64,000 nucleotides of DNA, taken from positions 4,216,001-4,280,000 of the forward strand of contig NZ_CP043046.1 of the NCBI RefSeq assembly GCF_008119665.1. Direction: 5' to 3'. Below, piece after piece: positions 8,517-17,470 of this stretch. This stretch comes from Pigmentiphaga aceris. GTDB taxonomy: Bacteria; Pseudomonadota; Gammaproteobacteria; Burkholderiales; Burkholderiaceae_B. The notes beneath the pieces were generated by a model, which was given only the letters and a program-made list of their open reading frames with translations, was not told the DNA's origin and did no database searches. The position numbers and the translations under genes were made by a program. The number at the start of each line of letters is the position of its first letter. Positions within the stretch are counted from its first letter, which is position 1.

Positions 8517-8549
8517 GGCGGCAGTCGGGGCGGATCGTGCAAAGCCCAG

Positions 8550-8568
8550 GATAATAGCAATAGTTCTC
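8550..8568 (-). promoter_or_regulatory. Fur-box-like operator upstream of the ECF sigma gene
   Basis: The top strand reads GATAATAGCAATAGTTCTC, matching the 19-base Fur consensus GATAATGATAATCATTATC at about 13 positions by my count, and is followed directly by ATTCAT. It lies 34 bases before the proposed sigma start, where a promoter would be. Fur control of FecI-type sigma genes is well established; this site is a visual match only. Confidence 0.5.
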
Positions 8569-8656
8569 ATTCATAAGCAGCCAACACCCCGCTCTCGGAT
8601 GCCGGACCCGCGCACGCTGTATCCTACGCACGCCCGATCACCGCCTTCGGCCATCC

Positions 8657-9832
8657 ATGACTGACGTATCTTCCGACGACTCCCTTAATTCGCCAGATTT
8701 CCGCATTGTGCTTGCCGACAGCCTGGCCGAGATCCCGGCTGCCAGCTGGGACGCCCTGGGCGGCGGTTCGCTGCTGACGTCTCACGCATTCCTGTCCGCG
8801 CTGGAAACCACCGGTTGTGTGGGCGAAGACACTGGCTGGGTGCCCCGCCATCTGCTGCTGCACCAGGGAGACGAATTGGTCGGCGCGGTGCCGCTGTATT
8901 TGAAGGGTCATTCCTACGGGGAATATGTCTTCGACTGGGCCTGGGCCGATGCCTACCAGCGCCACGGCCTGGAGTACTACCCGAAATGGCTGGGTGCCGT
9001 GCCCTTCACCCCGGTTGGCGGCGCGCGTCTGCTGACGCAGAAGCCGGAAATTCGCCGGGTGCTGGCCGAAAGCCTGATGATGGTGGCGGAACGCAGTGGT
9101 GCGTCGTCATTGCACGTGCTGTTCCCTACAGCCCCGGAAACCGATGCCTTGCGCGAGGCCGGCTGCAAGATTCGCCACGGCGTGCAGTTCCACTGGCGCA
9201 ATGCGGGTTGGAAAGACTTCGAAGCCTTCCTGAAAAGCCTGTCGCAGAAGAAGCGCAAGAATATCCGCGCCGAACGCCGCAAGGTGGCGGGTGCGGGTGT
9301 CACGACCCGGATCAGGACCGGCGCGGCAATTACCGATGCGGATTGGCTGTTCTTCTATCGCTGCTACAGCAATACGTACCACGTGCGTCGCTCCACGCCG
9401 TATCTGAATCTGGCGTTCTTCCAGACCTTGGGCAAGCAGTTGTCCAAACACTGTGTCATGACGATCGCCGAACAGAACGGCGAACCGCTGGCGGCCAGCC
9501 TGCTGTTTCGCGATACGGTCGACGGCGAAGATCGCTTGTATGGCCGCTACTGGGGCACGCTGGAAGACATGGACAGCCTGCACTTCGAGGTGGCGTATTA
9601 CGCCCCGATGGAATGGGCGATGACCAACGGAATCGCCATGATCGAAGGCGGTGCGCAGGGCGAACACAAGCTGGCGCGCGGATTCCTGCCGTCTCGCACC
9701 GATTCCGCGCATTGGCTGGCCCACCCCGCTTTTGCTGAAGCAGTGGAAGACTTTCTGGTGCGTGAAGGCGACGGGGTCGATGCCTTGGTGGACGAACTGG
9801 AAGAGCATTCGCCCTTCAAGAAGCCCAGGTAA
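8657..9832 (+). CDS. DUF482 (COG3146) GNAT-like acyltransferase
   Basis: The 391-residue product belongs to the DUF482/COG3146 family of predicted N-acyltransferases, which have a double GNAT-like fold related to FemAB. Supporting motifs are SWDALGGGSLLTSHAFL near the N-terminus, RHGVQFHWRNAGWKDFEAF near 175, a basic stretch SQKKRKNIRAERRKV near 200, and the C-terminal IEGGAQGEHKLARGFLP, strongly conserved in the family. The substrate is not known; some annotations call it peptidoglycan-related without experimental proof. It is transcribed away from the ECF sigma gene and stands alone. Confidence 0.85.
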   Translation: MTDVSSDDSLNSPDFRIVLADSLAEIPAASWDALGGGSLLTSHAFLSALETTGCVGEDTGWVPRHLLLHQGDELVGAVPLYLKGHSYGEYVFDWAWADAYQRHGLEYYPKWLGAVPFTPVGGARLLTQKPEIRRVLAESLMMVAERSGASSLHVLFPTAPETDALREAGCKIRHGVQFHWRNAGWKDFEAFLKSLSQKKRKNIRAERRKVAGAGVTTRIRTGAAITDADWLFFYRCYSNTYHVRRSTPYLNLAFFQTLGKQLSKHCVMTIAEQNGEPLAASLLFRDTVDGEDRLYGRYWGTLEDMDSLHFEVAYYAPMEWAMTNGIAMIEGGAQGEHKLARGFLPSRTDSAHWLAHPAFAEAVEDFLVREGDGVDALVDELEEHSPFKKPR

Positions 9833-9865
9833 GCATCGAACCCGTCTTCGCAACCAGTCTGGTGA

Positions 9866-10615
9866 TTAATACCTGACCAGATGCCCCTCGATTACCGCTT
9901 TCACGGCGGCCCACTGCCGACGTGACACCGGCAACCGTTCCGGCACGCCGTCCAGCACCACCTGGCGAACGGCTTCGTTGTCGGCGCTGCCACCGCTTAC
10001 CCGTTCAATGCCGATGATTGCGTGACGCGCAATCAAGGCATTGCGGTGTATTCGCAGAAACACCCCCGGAAACGCAGCATCCAGCATCAGCAGGGACGCA
10101 TCCGTCAGGTATTCCCGTTCGCGGGTGCGAACCGTCACGTATTTCAGCTCGGCCTTCAGGTAAACCACGTCTTCGATTGGCACGTGCAGCACTCTGCCGC
10201 GTTCGGCCACCGACACAAACCGCGCGGTACTTTGCACGGCAGGTGCCGCCTGGCCCCCGGCAGCGTCGCGCAAGACATCAGCCAGTACATCCCGCCTGAC
10301 CGGGCGATTCAGCCGTGCCGCCACACGCAGCTCCGGCACCATCGCCTGGGGGTTGTCGATGAAGCCGATGAATACGAACACCGGTGCCGGGTGCAAGGAA
10401 GCCAACGCGCGCCAAAGTGTCGGCCCGTCTGTCTCCTCTGGGCGGCCATCGACCACCACCACGTCTACGCCCAGGCGGCGCGCCTCATCCAATGCGTCAT
10501 CACTGGCACTGAGTGCCGTGCGCAAAGGCACATCACGGGTAATATCCCGCAACTGCCTGTGCAGACGCTGGCGCGCAGCCGGGTCGTCGGCAATCACCAA
10601 CACCGAGGCGGTCAT
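9866..10615 (-). CDS. AlgR-like LytTR response regulator with an atypical receiver
   Basis: The 249-residue product starts at the ATG at 10615, giving [18 protein letters not shown]; upstream extension would enter the argH promoter. Residues 1-115 form a CheY-like receiver with the acidic pair DD and a likely phospho-acceptor in VVVVDGRP. Residues 145-245 form a LytTR DNA-binding domain with [33 protein letters not shown] and LPVSRRQW. The receiver is unusual: the usual Thr/Ser-Ala segment reads FIGF and the usual Lys-Pro reads NRPV, so the switch residues appear changed. No sensor kinase is adjacent. It is divergent from argH with a 61-base gap. Confidence 0.85.
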   Translation of the reverse strand: MTASVLVIADDPAARQRLHRQLRDITRDVPLRTALSASDDALDEARRLGVDVVVVDGRPEETDGPTLWRALASLHPAPVFVFIGFIDNPQAMVPELRVAARLNRPVRRDVLADVLRDAAGGQAAPAVQSTARFVSVAERGRVLHVPIEDVVYLKAELKYVTVRTREREYLTDASLLMLDAAFPGVFLRIHRNALIARHAIIGIERVSGGSADNEAVRQVVLDGVPERLPVSRRQWAAVKAVIEGHLVRY

Positions 10616-10676
10616 AGTTGCCTCGCGTCCGCGGAATGCGGACAACTCATTACGGTCGTCTTCTATAATCGTGTTC

Positions 10677-12098
10677 ATGACACAATCGCCCGATCCCCGC
10701 CCCCAGGACCAATTCGCTAAGAAAGGCGAAGCGTGGTCTGCCCGTTTCTCCGAACCTGTTTCGGATCTGGTCAAACGCTACACCGCTTCCGTCGACTTCG
10801 ACAAAAGGCTGGCGCGCTTCGATATACAGGGCTCGCTCGCCCATGCAGACATGTTGCACGCAGTTGGCATCCTTAATGCAAACGATGTGGAAGCGATCCG
10901 TAACGGCATGGATACAATCCTGGCCGAAATCGACGCTGGCACCTTCGTCTGGTCCATCGACCTGGAAGACGTCCACCTGAACATCGAGAAGCGCCTGACC
11001 GAAATCGCCGGGGACGCGGGCAAGCGCCTGCACACCGGCCGGTCGCGCAACGACCAGGTCGCCACCGACATCCGCCTGTGGCTGCGTGCTGAAATCGACG
11101 GCCTGCTTGAACTGCTGCGCCAATTCCGCCGTGCGCTGGCCGAACTCGCACTGACCCACGCCGACACCATTCTGCCGGGCTTCACCCATCTGCAAGTCGC
11201 CCAGCCCGTCACCTTCGGTCATCATCTGCTGGCCTATGTTGAAATGTTTGCACGCGATGCGGAACGTCTTGCCGACGCCCGCAAGCGCGTGAACCGTCTG
11301 CCGCTCGGCGCCGCCGCCCTGGCTGGCACCAGCTACCCGATCGACCGGGAGCGCGTTGCCGCTACGCTTGGCTTTGACGGCGTCTGCCGCAATTCGCTGG
11401 ATGCGGTCTCGGATCGGGACTTCGCGATCGAGTTCTGCGCAGCCGGCGCACTGGTCATGACGCATATTTCGCGCCTGTCGGAAGAATTGGTGCTGTGGAT
11501 GAGCCCGCGCGTCGGGTTTATCGACCTGTCAGACCGATTCTGCACCGGTAGTTCGATCATGCCGCAGAAGAAAAACCCTGATGTTCCAGAGCTTGCGCGC
11601 GGCAAGACAGGTCGTGTAAATGGCCACTTGGTCGCACTTCTTACCTTGATGAAAGGCCAACCGCTGGCCTACAACAAGGACAACCAGGAAGACAAGGAAG
11701 GCTTGTTCGACACCGCCGACACCGTGCGCGACACGCTGCGCATCTTCGTCGACATGGTCAGCGGCATCCAGGTCAAGGCCGACAACATGCGCGCAGCTGC
11801 GCTGCAAGGCTTCTCCACGGCAACCGACTTGGCTGACTATCTGGTCAAAAAGGGCATTCCCTTCCGTGACGCCCACGAAGCCGTGGCCCTGGCGGTTCGC
11901 GCCTGCGTCGATCGCGGATGCGATCTTGCAGATTTGACGGTTGAAGAACTGCGCGAGTTCCATGCATCGGTAGGCGATGATGTGCATGACGTGCTGACGC
12001 TGGAAGGCTCGGTTGCGGCACGTGCGCATGTGGGCGGCACCGCGCCCGCGCGCGTGCGTGAAGAAGCGCAACGCGTGTTGCAGGAAACTGCAGCGTAA
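10677..12098 (+). CDS. argH: Argininosuccinate lyase
   Basis: The 473-residue enzyme splits argininosuccinate into arginine and fumarate, the last step of arginine synthesis, as a cytoplasmic homotetramer. It carries the superfamily signature [12 protein letters not shown] near residue 286 with the catalytic Ser loop, plus [13 protein letters not shown] near 115 and [12 protein letters not shown] near 165. The start is the ATG at 10677 ([12 protein letters not shown]); the frame is open further upstream, but that part lies opposite the LytTR gene. Length is normal for the family. A strong terminator follows the stop. Confidence 0.98.
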   Translation: MTQSPDPRPQDQFAKKGEAWSARFSEPVSDLVKRYTASVDFDKRLARFDIQGSLAHADMLHAVGILNANDVEAIRNGMDTILAEIDAGTFVWSIDLEDVHLNIEKRLTEIAGDAGKRLHTGRSRNDQVATDIRLWLRAEIDGLLELLRQFRRALAELALTHADTILPGFTHLQVAQPVTFGHHLLAYVEMFARDAERLADARKRVNRLPLGAAALAGTSYPIDRERVAATLGFDGVCRNSLDAVSDRDFAIEFCAAGALVMTHISRLSEELVLWMSPRVGFIDLSDRFCTGSSIMPQKKNPDVPELARGKTGRVNGHLVALLTLMKGQPLAYNKDNQEDKEGLFDTADTVRDTLRIFVDMVSGIQVKADNMRAAALQGFSTATDLADYLVKKGIPFRDAHEAVALAVRACVDRGCDLADLTVEELREFHASVGDDVHDVLTLEGSVAARAHVGGTAPARVREEAQRVLQETAA

Positions 12099-12131
12099 GC
12101 GGTTCAGACAAAGTCTGTCTGATCGAAGCTG

Positions 12132-12172
12132 CGGCCCCACCGGACTTTGTCTGGTGGGGCCGTGGTTTTTTT
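12132..12172 (+). terminator. Rho-independent terminator after argH
   Basis: CGGCCCCACC (12132-12141) pairs perfectly with GGTGGGGCCG (12153-12162), and seven T residues follow at 12166-12172. It lies 34 bases after the argH stop. Confidence 0.9.
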
Positions 12173-12197
12173 ACCTTATGGAAGAAGGCAAAGCGAT

Positions 12198-12527
12198 ATG
12201 GCGCGAGATCCGGGTCTGGAAGCAATCATGCATGAGGAGCTTCGAGACATTCCTGATGTCAGCGAAAAAGGCATGTTCGGCTGCTGGGTGTGGCTGGTGG
12301 GCGGCAATCTGCTGTGCGGTGCACGCGAAGACGCCATGCTGGTTCGGCTGAGCAAAGACGACGATGCGTGGGCGCTGAAGATGGCGGGCGTCACACCGAT
12401 GATGACGGGCAGCCGCAGAATGCCAGGGTGGGTGTGGGCAGACCCACGGGTGTACGGGAACGATGCGATGCGCAGGAAGCTGTTGGATGCAGCGCTTCGG
12501 TTTGTGTTGAGCTTGCCGAGGAAGTGA
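12198..12527 (+). CDS. TfoX N-terminal-like small protein
   Basis: The 109-residue product from the ATG at 12198 matches the TfoX/Sxy N-terminal domain family, with SEKGMFGCWVWLVGGNLLCG, in which the G-M-F-G turn and following strands are characteristic, and VRLSKDDDAWAL. It lacks the C-terminal TfoX domain, so it is probably not a competence activator in the Haemophilus sense. Single-domain members are common and uncharacterised. The gene lies just downstream of the argH terminator. Confidence 0.75.
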   Translation: MARDPGLEAIMHEELRDIPDVSEKGMFGCWVWLVGGNLLCGAREDAMLVRLSKDDDAWALKMAGVTPMMTGSRRMPGWVWADPRVYGNDAMRRKLLDAALRFVLSLPRK

Positions 12528-12569
12528 GGGGAATCAGGCGGTGCAGCCTTCGCCTGTTGATGGCTCAAC

Positions 12570-13046
12570 ATGGATAATTCGGTGCAACCCAAGTACAGAG
12601 TACCCATGAAGAACCGCATCAATCTCGCCGCGGCCTGCCTGCACCTGATCTCTTTCTTTTACGTCGCCAGCATCGTCTACGTCTTGATCAACTACGCCAG
12701 CCTGGGCGGCGGACAAGATGAAAAGCCCACCAGCGTGCTGACTACGCTGATCGTGCCCACGCTCAGGGCTTTGCTGCTGGGCGTCGCATTTCATTACTGT
12801 GCCAAGTTCCTGAAGCGCGGCAATGCAAAAGCCTGGAAGTACTCAGTCATCTTGATGGGGCTCAGCCTGTTCAAGGTGCTGGGGGATATCTTCACCACGA
12901 GTGTTCGTGCAGAACTAGGCATCGGCGATCTGGGCTTATATGCGATCGGGCTGTTCCTGCCTGGCCTGGGCCTGTGGGCCTTGCTGCAAAAAGACTCGCG
13001 TGATTTCGTCAACCCGACCAAGGCGGTTGATGACGGAGTGAACTAA
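12570..13046 (+). CDS. Small four-helix membrane protein of unknown function
   Basis: The product has up to 158 residues; an ATG at 12606 (MKNRINLAAACLHL) is an equally good start and places the first helix at the N-terminus. Four hydrophobic segments are visible: about residues 18-40, 55-78, 86-105 and 118-140. A charged loop contains GGGQDEKPTS and the tail is hydrophilic (KDSRDFVNPTKAVDD). I do not recognise the family. No operon partner is evident. Confidence 0.6.
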   Translation: MDNSVQPKYRVPMKNRINLAAACLHLISFFYVASIVYVLINYASLGGGQDEKPTSVLTTLIVPTLRALLLGVAFHYCAKFLKRGNAKAWKYSVILMGLSLFKVLGDIFTTSVRAELGIGDLGLYAIGLFLPGLGLWALLQKDSRDFVNPTKAVDDGVN

Positions 13047-13102
13047 CAGGGGCGTTCAGAAGACAGGGCACGGTGATTCCTCCCTGCCCTGCTTTACCGC
13101 GT

Positions 13103-13552
13103 TCAGTCTGTCGTTTTCTTCACCCACACGTCGTCTGGCCCCAGCGCCTGACCCTGCGCGTCTTGCAATGTCATTGACTGGATGGGCTTGCCGCTGGCGT
13201 GCTCCAGCATCACGCTGTGCGCATCCCCCGCACCGTACAGATGGGCCTCGCCCCACTGCCTGAGCCCCACGATCACCGGGAACAGGCCGCGACCCTTGGG
13301 CGTCAGCACGTATTCCTCGTAAGACGTACCGTCTGACGCCGGTTTGGTTTCCAGGATGTTGGCGTCAACCAAATTGCGCAGCCGGTCCGCCAGGATATTG
13401 CGCGCTACTCCCAGGCTTTTCTGAAATTCTCCAAAACGTCGCATGCCGTCGAAGGCGTCGCGCACGATCAATAGCGCCCAGCGCTCGCCCATCACGTCCA
13501 GCGATCGAGCGACCGGGCAGCGGTCCGTATCAAGACTGCGTCGTTTGGCCAT
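13103..13552 (-). CDS. HxlR-family transcriptional regulator
   Basis: The 149-residue product has the HxlR winged-helix plan: CPVARSLDVMGERWALLIVRDAF at the N-terminus with the conserved Cys and GERW, then RFGEFQKSLGVARNILADRL (recognition helix) and YVLTPKGRGLFPVI (wing). HxlR proteins are dimeric and usually control an adjacent enzyme or transporter in response to reactive or aromatic compounds. It is divergent from an MFS pump and a palindrome lies between them, so it probably controls both. The ATG at 13552 is chosen; a GTG four codons upstream is possible. Confidence 0.88.
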   Translation of the reverse strand: MAKRRSLDTDRCPVARSLDVMGERWALLIVRDAFDGMRRFGEFQKSLGVARNILADRLRNLVDANILETKPASDGTSYEEYVLTPKGRGLFPVIVGLRQWGEAHLYGAGDAHSVMLEHASGKPIQSMTLQDAQGQALGPDDVWVKKTTD

Positions 13553-13607
13553 CAAGGTGTCCACAAACTTAGTGGTTGCATTTTAAAACTGGATAGCTAA
13601 ACTTCAA

Positions 13608-13628
13608 CTGGTTTTAATTTGAAACCAG
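13608..13628. promoter_or_regulatory. Palindromic operator between the HxlR gene and the MFS gene
   Basis: CTGGTTT (13608-13614) and AAACCAG (13622-13628) form a perfect inverted repeat around a 7-base AT-rich centre. It lies 12 bases before the MFS start codon in an AT-rich stretch unlike the surrounding GC-rich DNA. It is a good candidate HxlR site, although the match to a known HxlR consensus is not established. Confidence 0.5.
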
Positions 13629-13640
13629 AATAAAGGCAGC

Positions 13641-15110
13641 ATGTCGTCATCCCAGCCACACAATCTTCCTTGCCCTGCCGACGCAGCCGATCAGTTGATG
13701 ACGTCTGACGCATCGTCCATGGACCGTGCTTGCCAAGTCGGTAGTTGCTCAACCTCTGACAAGTCAGCAAACGAAGGCGTCGCCGCGAAACTGCCTCGCC
13801 TGATGGTGTTGCTGTTCGCCATCGCCGCCGGGCTAAGCGTGGCCAACGTGTATTACGCCCAGCCCTTGCTCGACGCCCTGGCCCAGGACTTCGGCATCAG
13901 CAACGCGTCGGTTGGCGTGGTGGTCACCGCCACCCAGATTGGCTGCGCGCTGGCCTTGGTGTTCGTGGTGCCACTGGGCGATCTGATCAACCGGCGACGC
14001 CTGGTTCTGGCGCAGTTGGCTTGCCTGGTATTGGCGTCGGCAGGCGTGGCGCAGGCACCGTCGGCCAACTGGTTGCTGGTCGGCATGTTGGCAGTGGGTT
14101 TGTTAGGTACAGCCATGACACAGGGGTTGATCGCCTACGCCGCCAGTGTTGCTGCGCCGACCGAGCGCGGCAGTGTGGTCGGGGTGGCGCAAAGTGGCGT
14201 AGTGATCGGTCTGTTGCTTGCCCGCACCGTGTCGGGTGGCGTTGCTGACTTGGCCGGTTGGCGTGCGGTGTACGGCACGGCGGGCATCGTGGCGGTGCTG
14301 ATGTGGGCGGTGCTGTATTACATGCTGCCAGTTGCGTCGAAGGTAGGCGATGCAAAGCTAGCTGAACCGCTGCCAAGCGGACTGCGCAAAGCGTCGGCAA
14401 CGAAACATTCGAGCATCAGCCCGACAGCGCCAACGCCGGCTCATCTGGCGTCTGATGGCACCGAATCAGACATGCCAACCCCCAGCCCGTCACGCTCTGG
14501 ATACTGGGCACTGATCCTGTCGACCTTCTCCCTGATTGCCCATGACCGGGTACTGCAGACGCGTGGGGTCTTGGCACTGCTGATGTTCGCCGCGTTCAAC
14601 ATCTTCTGGACCGCACTCGTTCTGCCGCTGAGCGCTCCACCCTACGCGCTGTCGCACACACAGATTGGTGCGTTCGGCTTGGTGGGTGCCGTCGGTGCCT
14701 TGGCCGCTGCGCGTGCGGGTTACTGGGCCGATCGCGGTGCGGGGCAGCGCACCACCGGCATTGCGCTTGGGTTGATGCTGCTGTCATGGCTGCTGATGGC
14801 CGGTCTTTCGCATTCGCTGTGGTGGTTGATCATCGGAATCGTGTTGCTGGACCTGGGCGGACAGGCAATCCATGTGACCAATCAAAGCATGATCTTCAGT
14901 GCGCAATCTGGTGATGCGCACAGCAGAATGGTGGCGGGCTACATGCTGTTTTATGCGGTGGGTAGCGGGCTAGGGGCGATTGCGTCCACGGCGGTGTTTG
15001 CGGTTGCCGGATGGGCAGGTGTGTGCCTGCTGGGAGCCGGGGTGACAGTGGCGGCATTGGCCTTTTGGAAAATTACGGTGCCGCGTGGCGAAGTACGCCG
15101 GCTGAGTTGA
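13641..15110 (+). CDS. MFS transporter, DHA1-type, with long central loop
   Basis: The 489-residue protein has twelve predicted helices in two halves. The first half opens with GLSVANVYYAQPLLDAL and carries the MFS motif A-like loop PLGDLINRRRL. A roughly 55-residue hydrophilic loop (about 232-290, rich in Ser, Pro and Thr) separates the halves and is longer than usual. The second half includes ARAGYWADRGAGQRTTG, the equivalent loop. About 50 polar residues precede the first helix. The start has a good Shine-Dalgarno (AAAGG). It is divergent from an HxlR regulator, which suggests induction by a toxic compound; the substrate is unknown. Confidence 0.88.
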   Translation: MSSSQPHNLPCPADAADQLMTSDASSMDRACQVGSCSTSDKSANEGVAAKLPRLMVLLFAIAAGLSVANVYYAQPLLDALAQDFGISNASVGVVVTATQIGCALALVFVVPLGDLINRRRLVLAQLACLVLASAGVAQAPSANWLLVGMLAVGLLGTAMTQGLIAYAASVAAPTERGSVVGVAQSGVVIGLLLARTVSGGVADLAGWRAVYGTAGIVAVLMWAVLYYMLPVASKVGDAKLAEPLPSGLRKASATKHSSISPTAPTPAHLASDGTESDMPTPSPSRSGYWALILSTFSLIAHDRVLQTRGVLALLMFAAFNIFWTALVLPLSAPPYALSHTQIGAFGLVGAVGALAAARAGYWADRGAGQRTTGIALGLMLLSWLLMAGLSHSLWWLIIGIVLLDLGGQAIHVTNQSMIFSAQSGDAHSRMVAGYMLFYAVGSGLGAIASTAVFAVAGWAGVCLLGAGVTVAALAFWKITVPRGEVRRLS

Positions 15111-15212
15111 TCGCAGGTACCGGATTGCTAACTGCAAAAAACCCTGCCGGCACAAGCCTCGCCGTGGTTTTTGCTCCGCTGTCCGACCGCATCGAGGTGC
15201 ACGAATGATCTG

Positions 15213-15581
15213 TCATGGCTGACGCAACTGATCCGTTAAGGTCACTCCCACATCAGTCGCCGCAGCATTCTCTGATGCTTCAATTTTGTCGCCGGGCCGA
15301 ATGCCAAATGCGGCCACCGCACCTGCCCGCAATTCCAGCACCGCCTTGGCGCGAAGGCACACAGCCGCCCGCCAGGGGCGCAACGGGGCGCGCACGGCGC
15401 AGACGACGTTGTCGGCATCCACGAACACCACGTCGATTGCGTGCCGCATTCCGATGCTGTGAACAGCTGAGCAAGGTGAAAGCCGCAATGCAGACCCGAT
15501 CGGCAAAGGACCACTGACCAACAGACCGACCAGACGTTGCCACATGGTGCGCGCGTGCAGAATCTTCAGGTAATGGGTCAT
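15213..15581 (-). CDS. DUF192 family protein at the end of the Tad operon
   Basis: The 122-residue product has the DUF192 core, with RLSPCSAVHSIGMRHAIDVVFVD (conserved Cys, His-Ser/Thr-x-Gly-Met and IDVVF) followed by ELRAGAVAAFGIRPGD near the C-terminus. Most family members have an N-terminal signal peptide; this one begins MTHYLKILHARTMWQRLVGL without one. Function is unknown. It lies 58 bases after TadC on the same strand, so it may be the last gene of the Tad operon. Confidence 0.85.
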   Translation of the reverse strand: MTHYLKILHARTMWQRLVGLLVSGPLPIGSALRLSPCSAVHSIGMRHAIDVVFVDADNVVCAVRAPLRPWRAAVCLRAKAVLELRAGAVAAFGIRPGDKIEASENAAATDVGVTLTDQLRQP

Positions 15582-15639
15582 AAAAATAGAACGCCAGAGG
15601 CAGGGGCAATCGTGCGTGATGCGTCAGGCCACACACACC

Positions 15640-16557
15640 TCATCGTGCCAACCCAATCAACTTCACCGCGATCGGAAACGCGATCACCAGGAACGTGCAG
15701 GGGAAGATGAAAACCACCAGCGGCAGCAACATCTTCACCGGTGCCTGCATGGCCAGCGTTTCAGCCCGCAGGAAACGGTCGCTGCGGCGTTGGTCAGACT
15801 GACTGCGCAGCAATGCACCCAGATTCATGCCCATGCTTTCCGCCTGCACCAAGGCTGCTACCAAACTGCGCACTGCGGGTTCATCGATGCGGTCGGCCAG
15901 CGCACGTAGCGCCTGCGCACGGGCCATGCCGGCGCGCATGTCACCCAGCACCTGACGCAGTTCATCGCGCAGCGGGCCAACCGGGCCGCGCGCCACCGCC
16001 TGTTGCAACGCGCCTTGCAGATTCAGACCGGCTTCGACACACAAGGTGATCATGTCCAGCGCAAACGGTAGCGCGCGCACCACGGCACGGCGTCTGGCTA
16101 CGATCCGATCCCGCAACCACAGGCGCGGCAACAATGCCCCCAGGCACGCACCGGCCAGCCCCACCAGCACGCCGACCGGACCGCCCCATTGCCCCGCGCT
16201 GAATAGTCCCAGCACCGTTGCGCCGATCAGTGCGGCGAACAGTTGCGCACCAACGAACTGCGCTGCGTCGATGGCACGATGCAGGCCGGCTACTTGCAGT
16301 CGGCGTGTCAGCGCGCGACGCGACCGCCACGACATTCGCCGATCTGCCAGACCGGCCAGCACACCGATCGGACCGGCAAAGACACGAAACCAGAAAGGCG
16401 GCACATCGTTGCCGGGCGGCGCTTCGTGCGCGCGCGATCGGCCCAGCCAACGCGCGACCCCTTGCGCCGCCCACCGGCCACACAACCACGCCATCGCTGC
16501 CGCACCGATGCCGGCCATCAAGGCGATCAGGGGACTTGAAAATGCAGTGTCTGGCAT
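15640..16557 (-). CDS. tadC: TadC-like inner-membrane platform protein (T2SS F family)
   Basis: The 305-residue protein has an N-terminal helix (about 8-25) and the T2SSF domain from about 165 to 290, with PFALDMITLCVEAGLNLQGAL, the hallmark of TadB/TadC proteins, and EPAVRSLVAALVQAESMGMNLGALL, followed by a C-terminal helix pair (PLVVFIFPCTFLVIAFPI). TadC pairs with TadB to form the inner-membrane platform of the Flp/Tad pilus, on which the CpaF ATPase acts. It follows TadB with a nine-base gap. Confidence 0.93.
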   Translation of the reverse strand: MPDTAFSSPLIALMAGIGAAAMAWLCGRWAAQGVARWLGRSRAHEAPPGNDVPPFWFRVFAGPIGVLAGLADRRMSWRSRRALTRRLQVAGLHRAIDAAQFVGAQLFAALIGATVLGLFSAGQWGGPVGVLVGLAGACLGALLPRLWLRDRIVARRRAVVRALPFALDMITLCVEAGLNLQGALQQAVARGPVGPLRDELRQVLGDMRAGMARAQALRALADRIDEPAVRSLVAALVQAESMGMNLGALLRSQSDQRRSDRFLRAETLAMQAPVKMLLPLVVFIFPCTFLVIAFPIAVKLIGLAR

Positions 16558-16566
16558 AGGCCACCC

Positions 16567-17421
16567 TTAAACGTCGATGCGCACGATGCGCCGGATCAGC
16601 CACAGGCCGCAGGTTTCCATCATGACCAGAATGGTCAGCGTCGCCCAACCCATCGGCGTTCGCCACAACTCGGCCATGGCCTCGGGTTCCAGCTTGTGCA
16701 GCACCAGAACCAGCAGCACCGGCAACAGCCCTACCACCAGTGCTTGTAGCCGACCCTGCGCGGTCAGTGCGCGGATGCGCCCTTCCATGTGCAGACGGCT
16801 GCGCACGGTCGATGCGATGCGCTCCAGCGCGTCTGCCAGATTGCCGCCCGTGTCCGACGCGATGCGCAGCGAGGACACCAGCAACACCGTGGCTTCCGTC
16901 GGCATGCGCGCTTGCAGATTCAACAGCGCATCTTCAAACGACACACCCAGACGCTGCTGGCGCAGCATCAGTCCCAGCTCCTGATTCAGCGGTGCGTTGG
17001 CCTCGGCCACCACGTGACCGACGGCTCCTTGCACACTGGCCCCCGCCCGCAATCCCCCGGCCAGCGCCAGCAAAGCGTCGGGCAATTGCATGTCGAAGCG
17101 GTGCTGGCGTCGCAGGCGCAGCTGATTCAACCAGCGACGGGGCAGGACCATGCCCGCGATGGCGGCCGCGCCGGCCAGAATCCACTGCTGAGTCAGCGCC
17201 ATGGTCAATGACGCCGCCAAGCCCGCCAGCACCATGGCAGCGATCCACAAACGAGACGGATCGATGAACAGAAATGCTTCGCTCAGGCGCACGCCCGCTT
17301 GCTCGGTGAACGCGTCGCGCTGTCGTGCAAAGGCCTGGATGACCACGCCGCTGATCATCCACACGGCGGCACCCGCTGCCAGTGCGATCGACAACATGGC
17401 CAGCCAAACCCATACGGTCAT
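16567..17421 (-). CDS. tadB: TadB-like inner-membrane platform protein (T2SS F family)
   Basis: The 284-residue protein starts at the ATG at 17421 (MTVWVWLAMLSIALAAG); the longer frame overlaps the end of cpaF. Helices lie at about 3-25, 60-95 and near the C-terminus. The T2SSF domain carries FDMQLPDALLALAGGLRAGAS and LLVSSLRIASDTGGNLADAL. It is the second platform component of the Tad pilus, partnering TadC. It lies 49 bases after cpaF and nine before tadC. Confidence 0.93.
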   Translation of the reverse strand: MTVWVWLAMLSIALAAGAAVWMISGVVIQAFARQRDAFTEQAGVRLSEAFLFIDPSRLWIAAMVLAGLAASLTMALTQQWILAGAAAIAGMVLPRRWLNQLRLRRQHRFDMQLPDALLALAGGLRAGASVQGAVGHVVAEANAPLNQELGLMLRQQRLGVSFEDALLNLQARMPTEATVLLVSSLRIASDTGGNLADALERIASTVRSRLHMEGRIRALTAQGRLQALVVGLLPVLLVLVLHKLEPEAMAELWRTPMGWATLTILVMMETCGLWLIRRIVRIDV

Positions 17422-17470
17422 CGCACCCTCCTTGGCAGGAACACCAGGCACCACGCATCGACACCAATCC

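Noticed and set aside
8516..8570. Longer ECF sigma start at 8570
   Set aside because: It would place the start codon inside the Fur-like site and adds a segment without sigma-factor similarity.
10353..10676. Upstream extension of argH by about 108 codons
   Set aside because: The extension lies antisense to the LytTR gene and adds no family sequence; the enzyme is full length from 10677.
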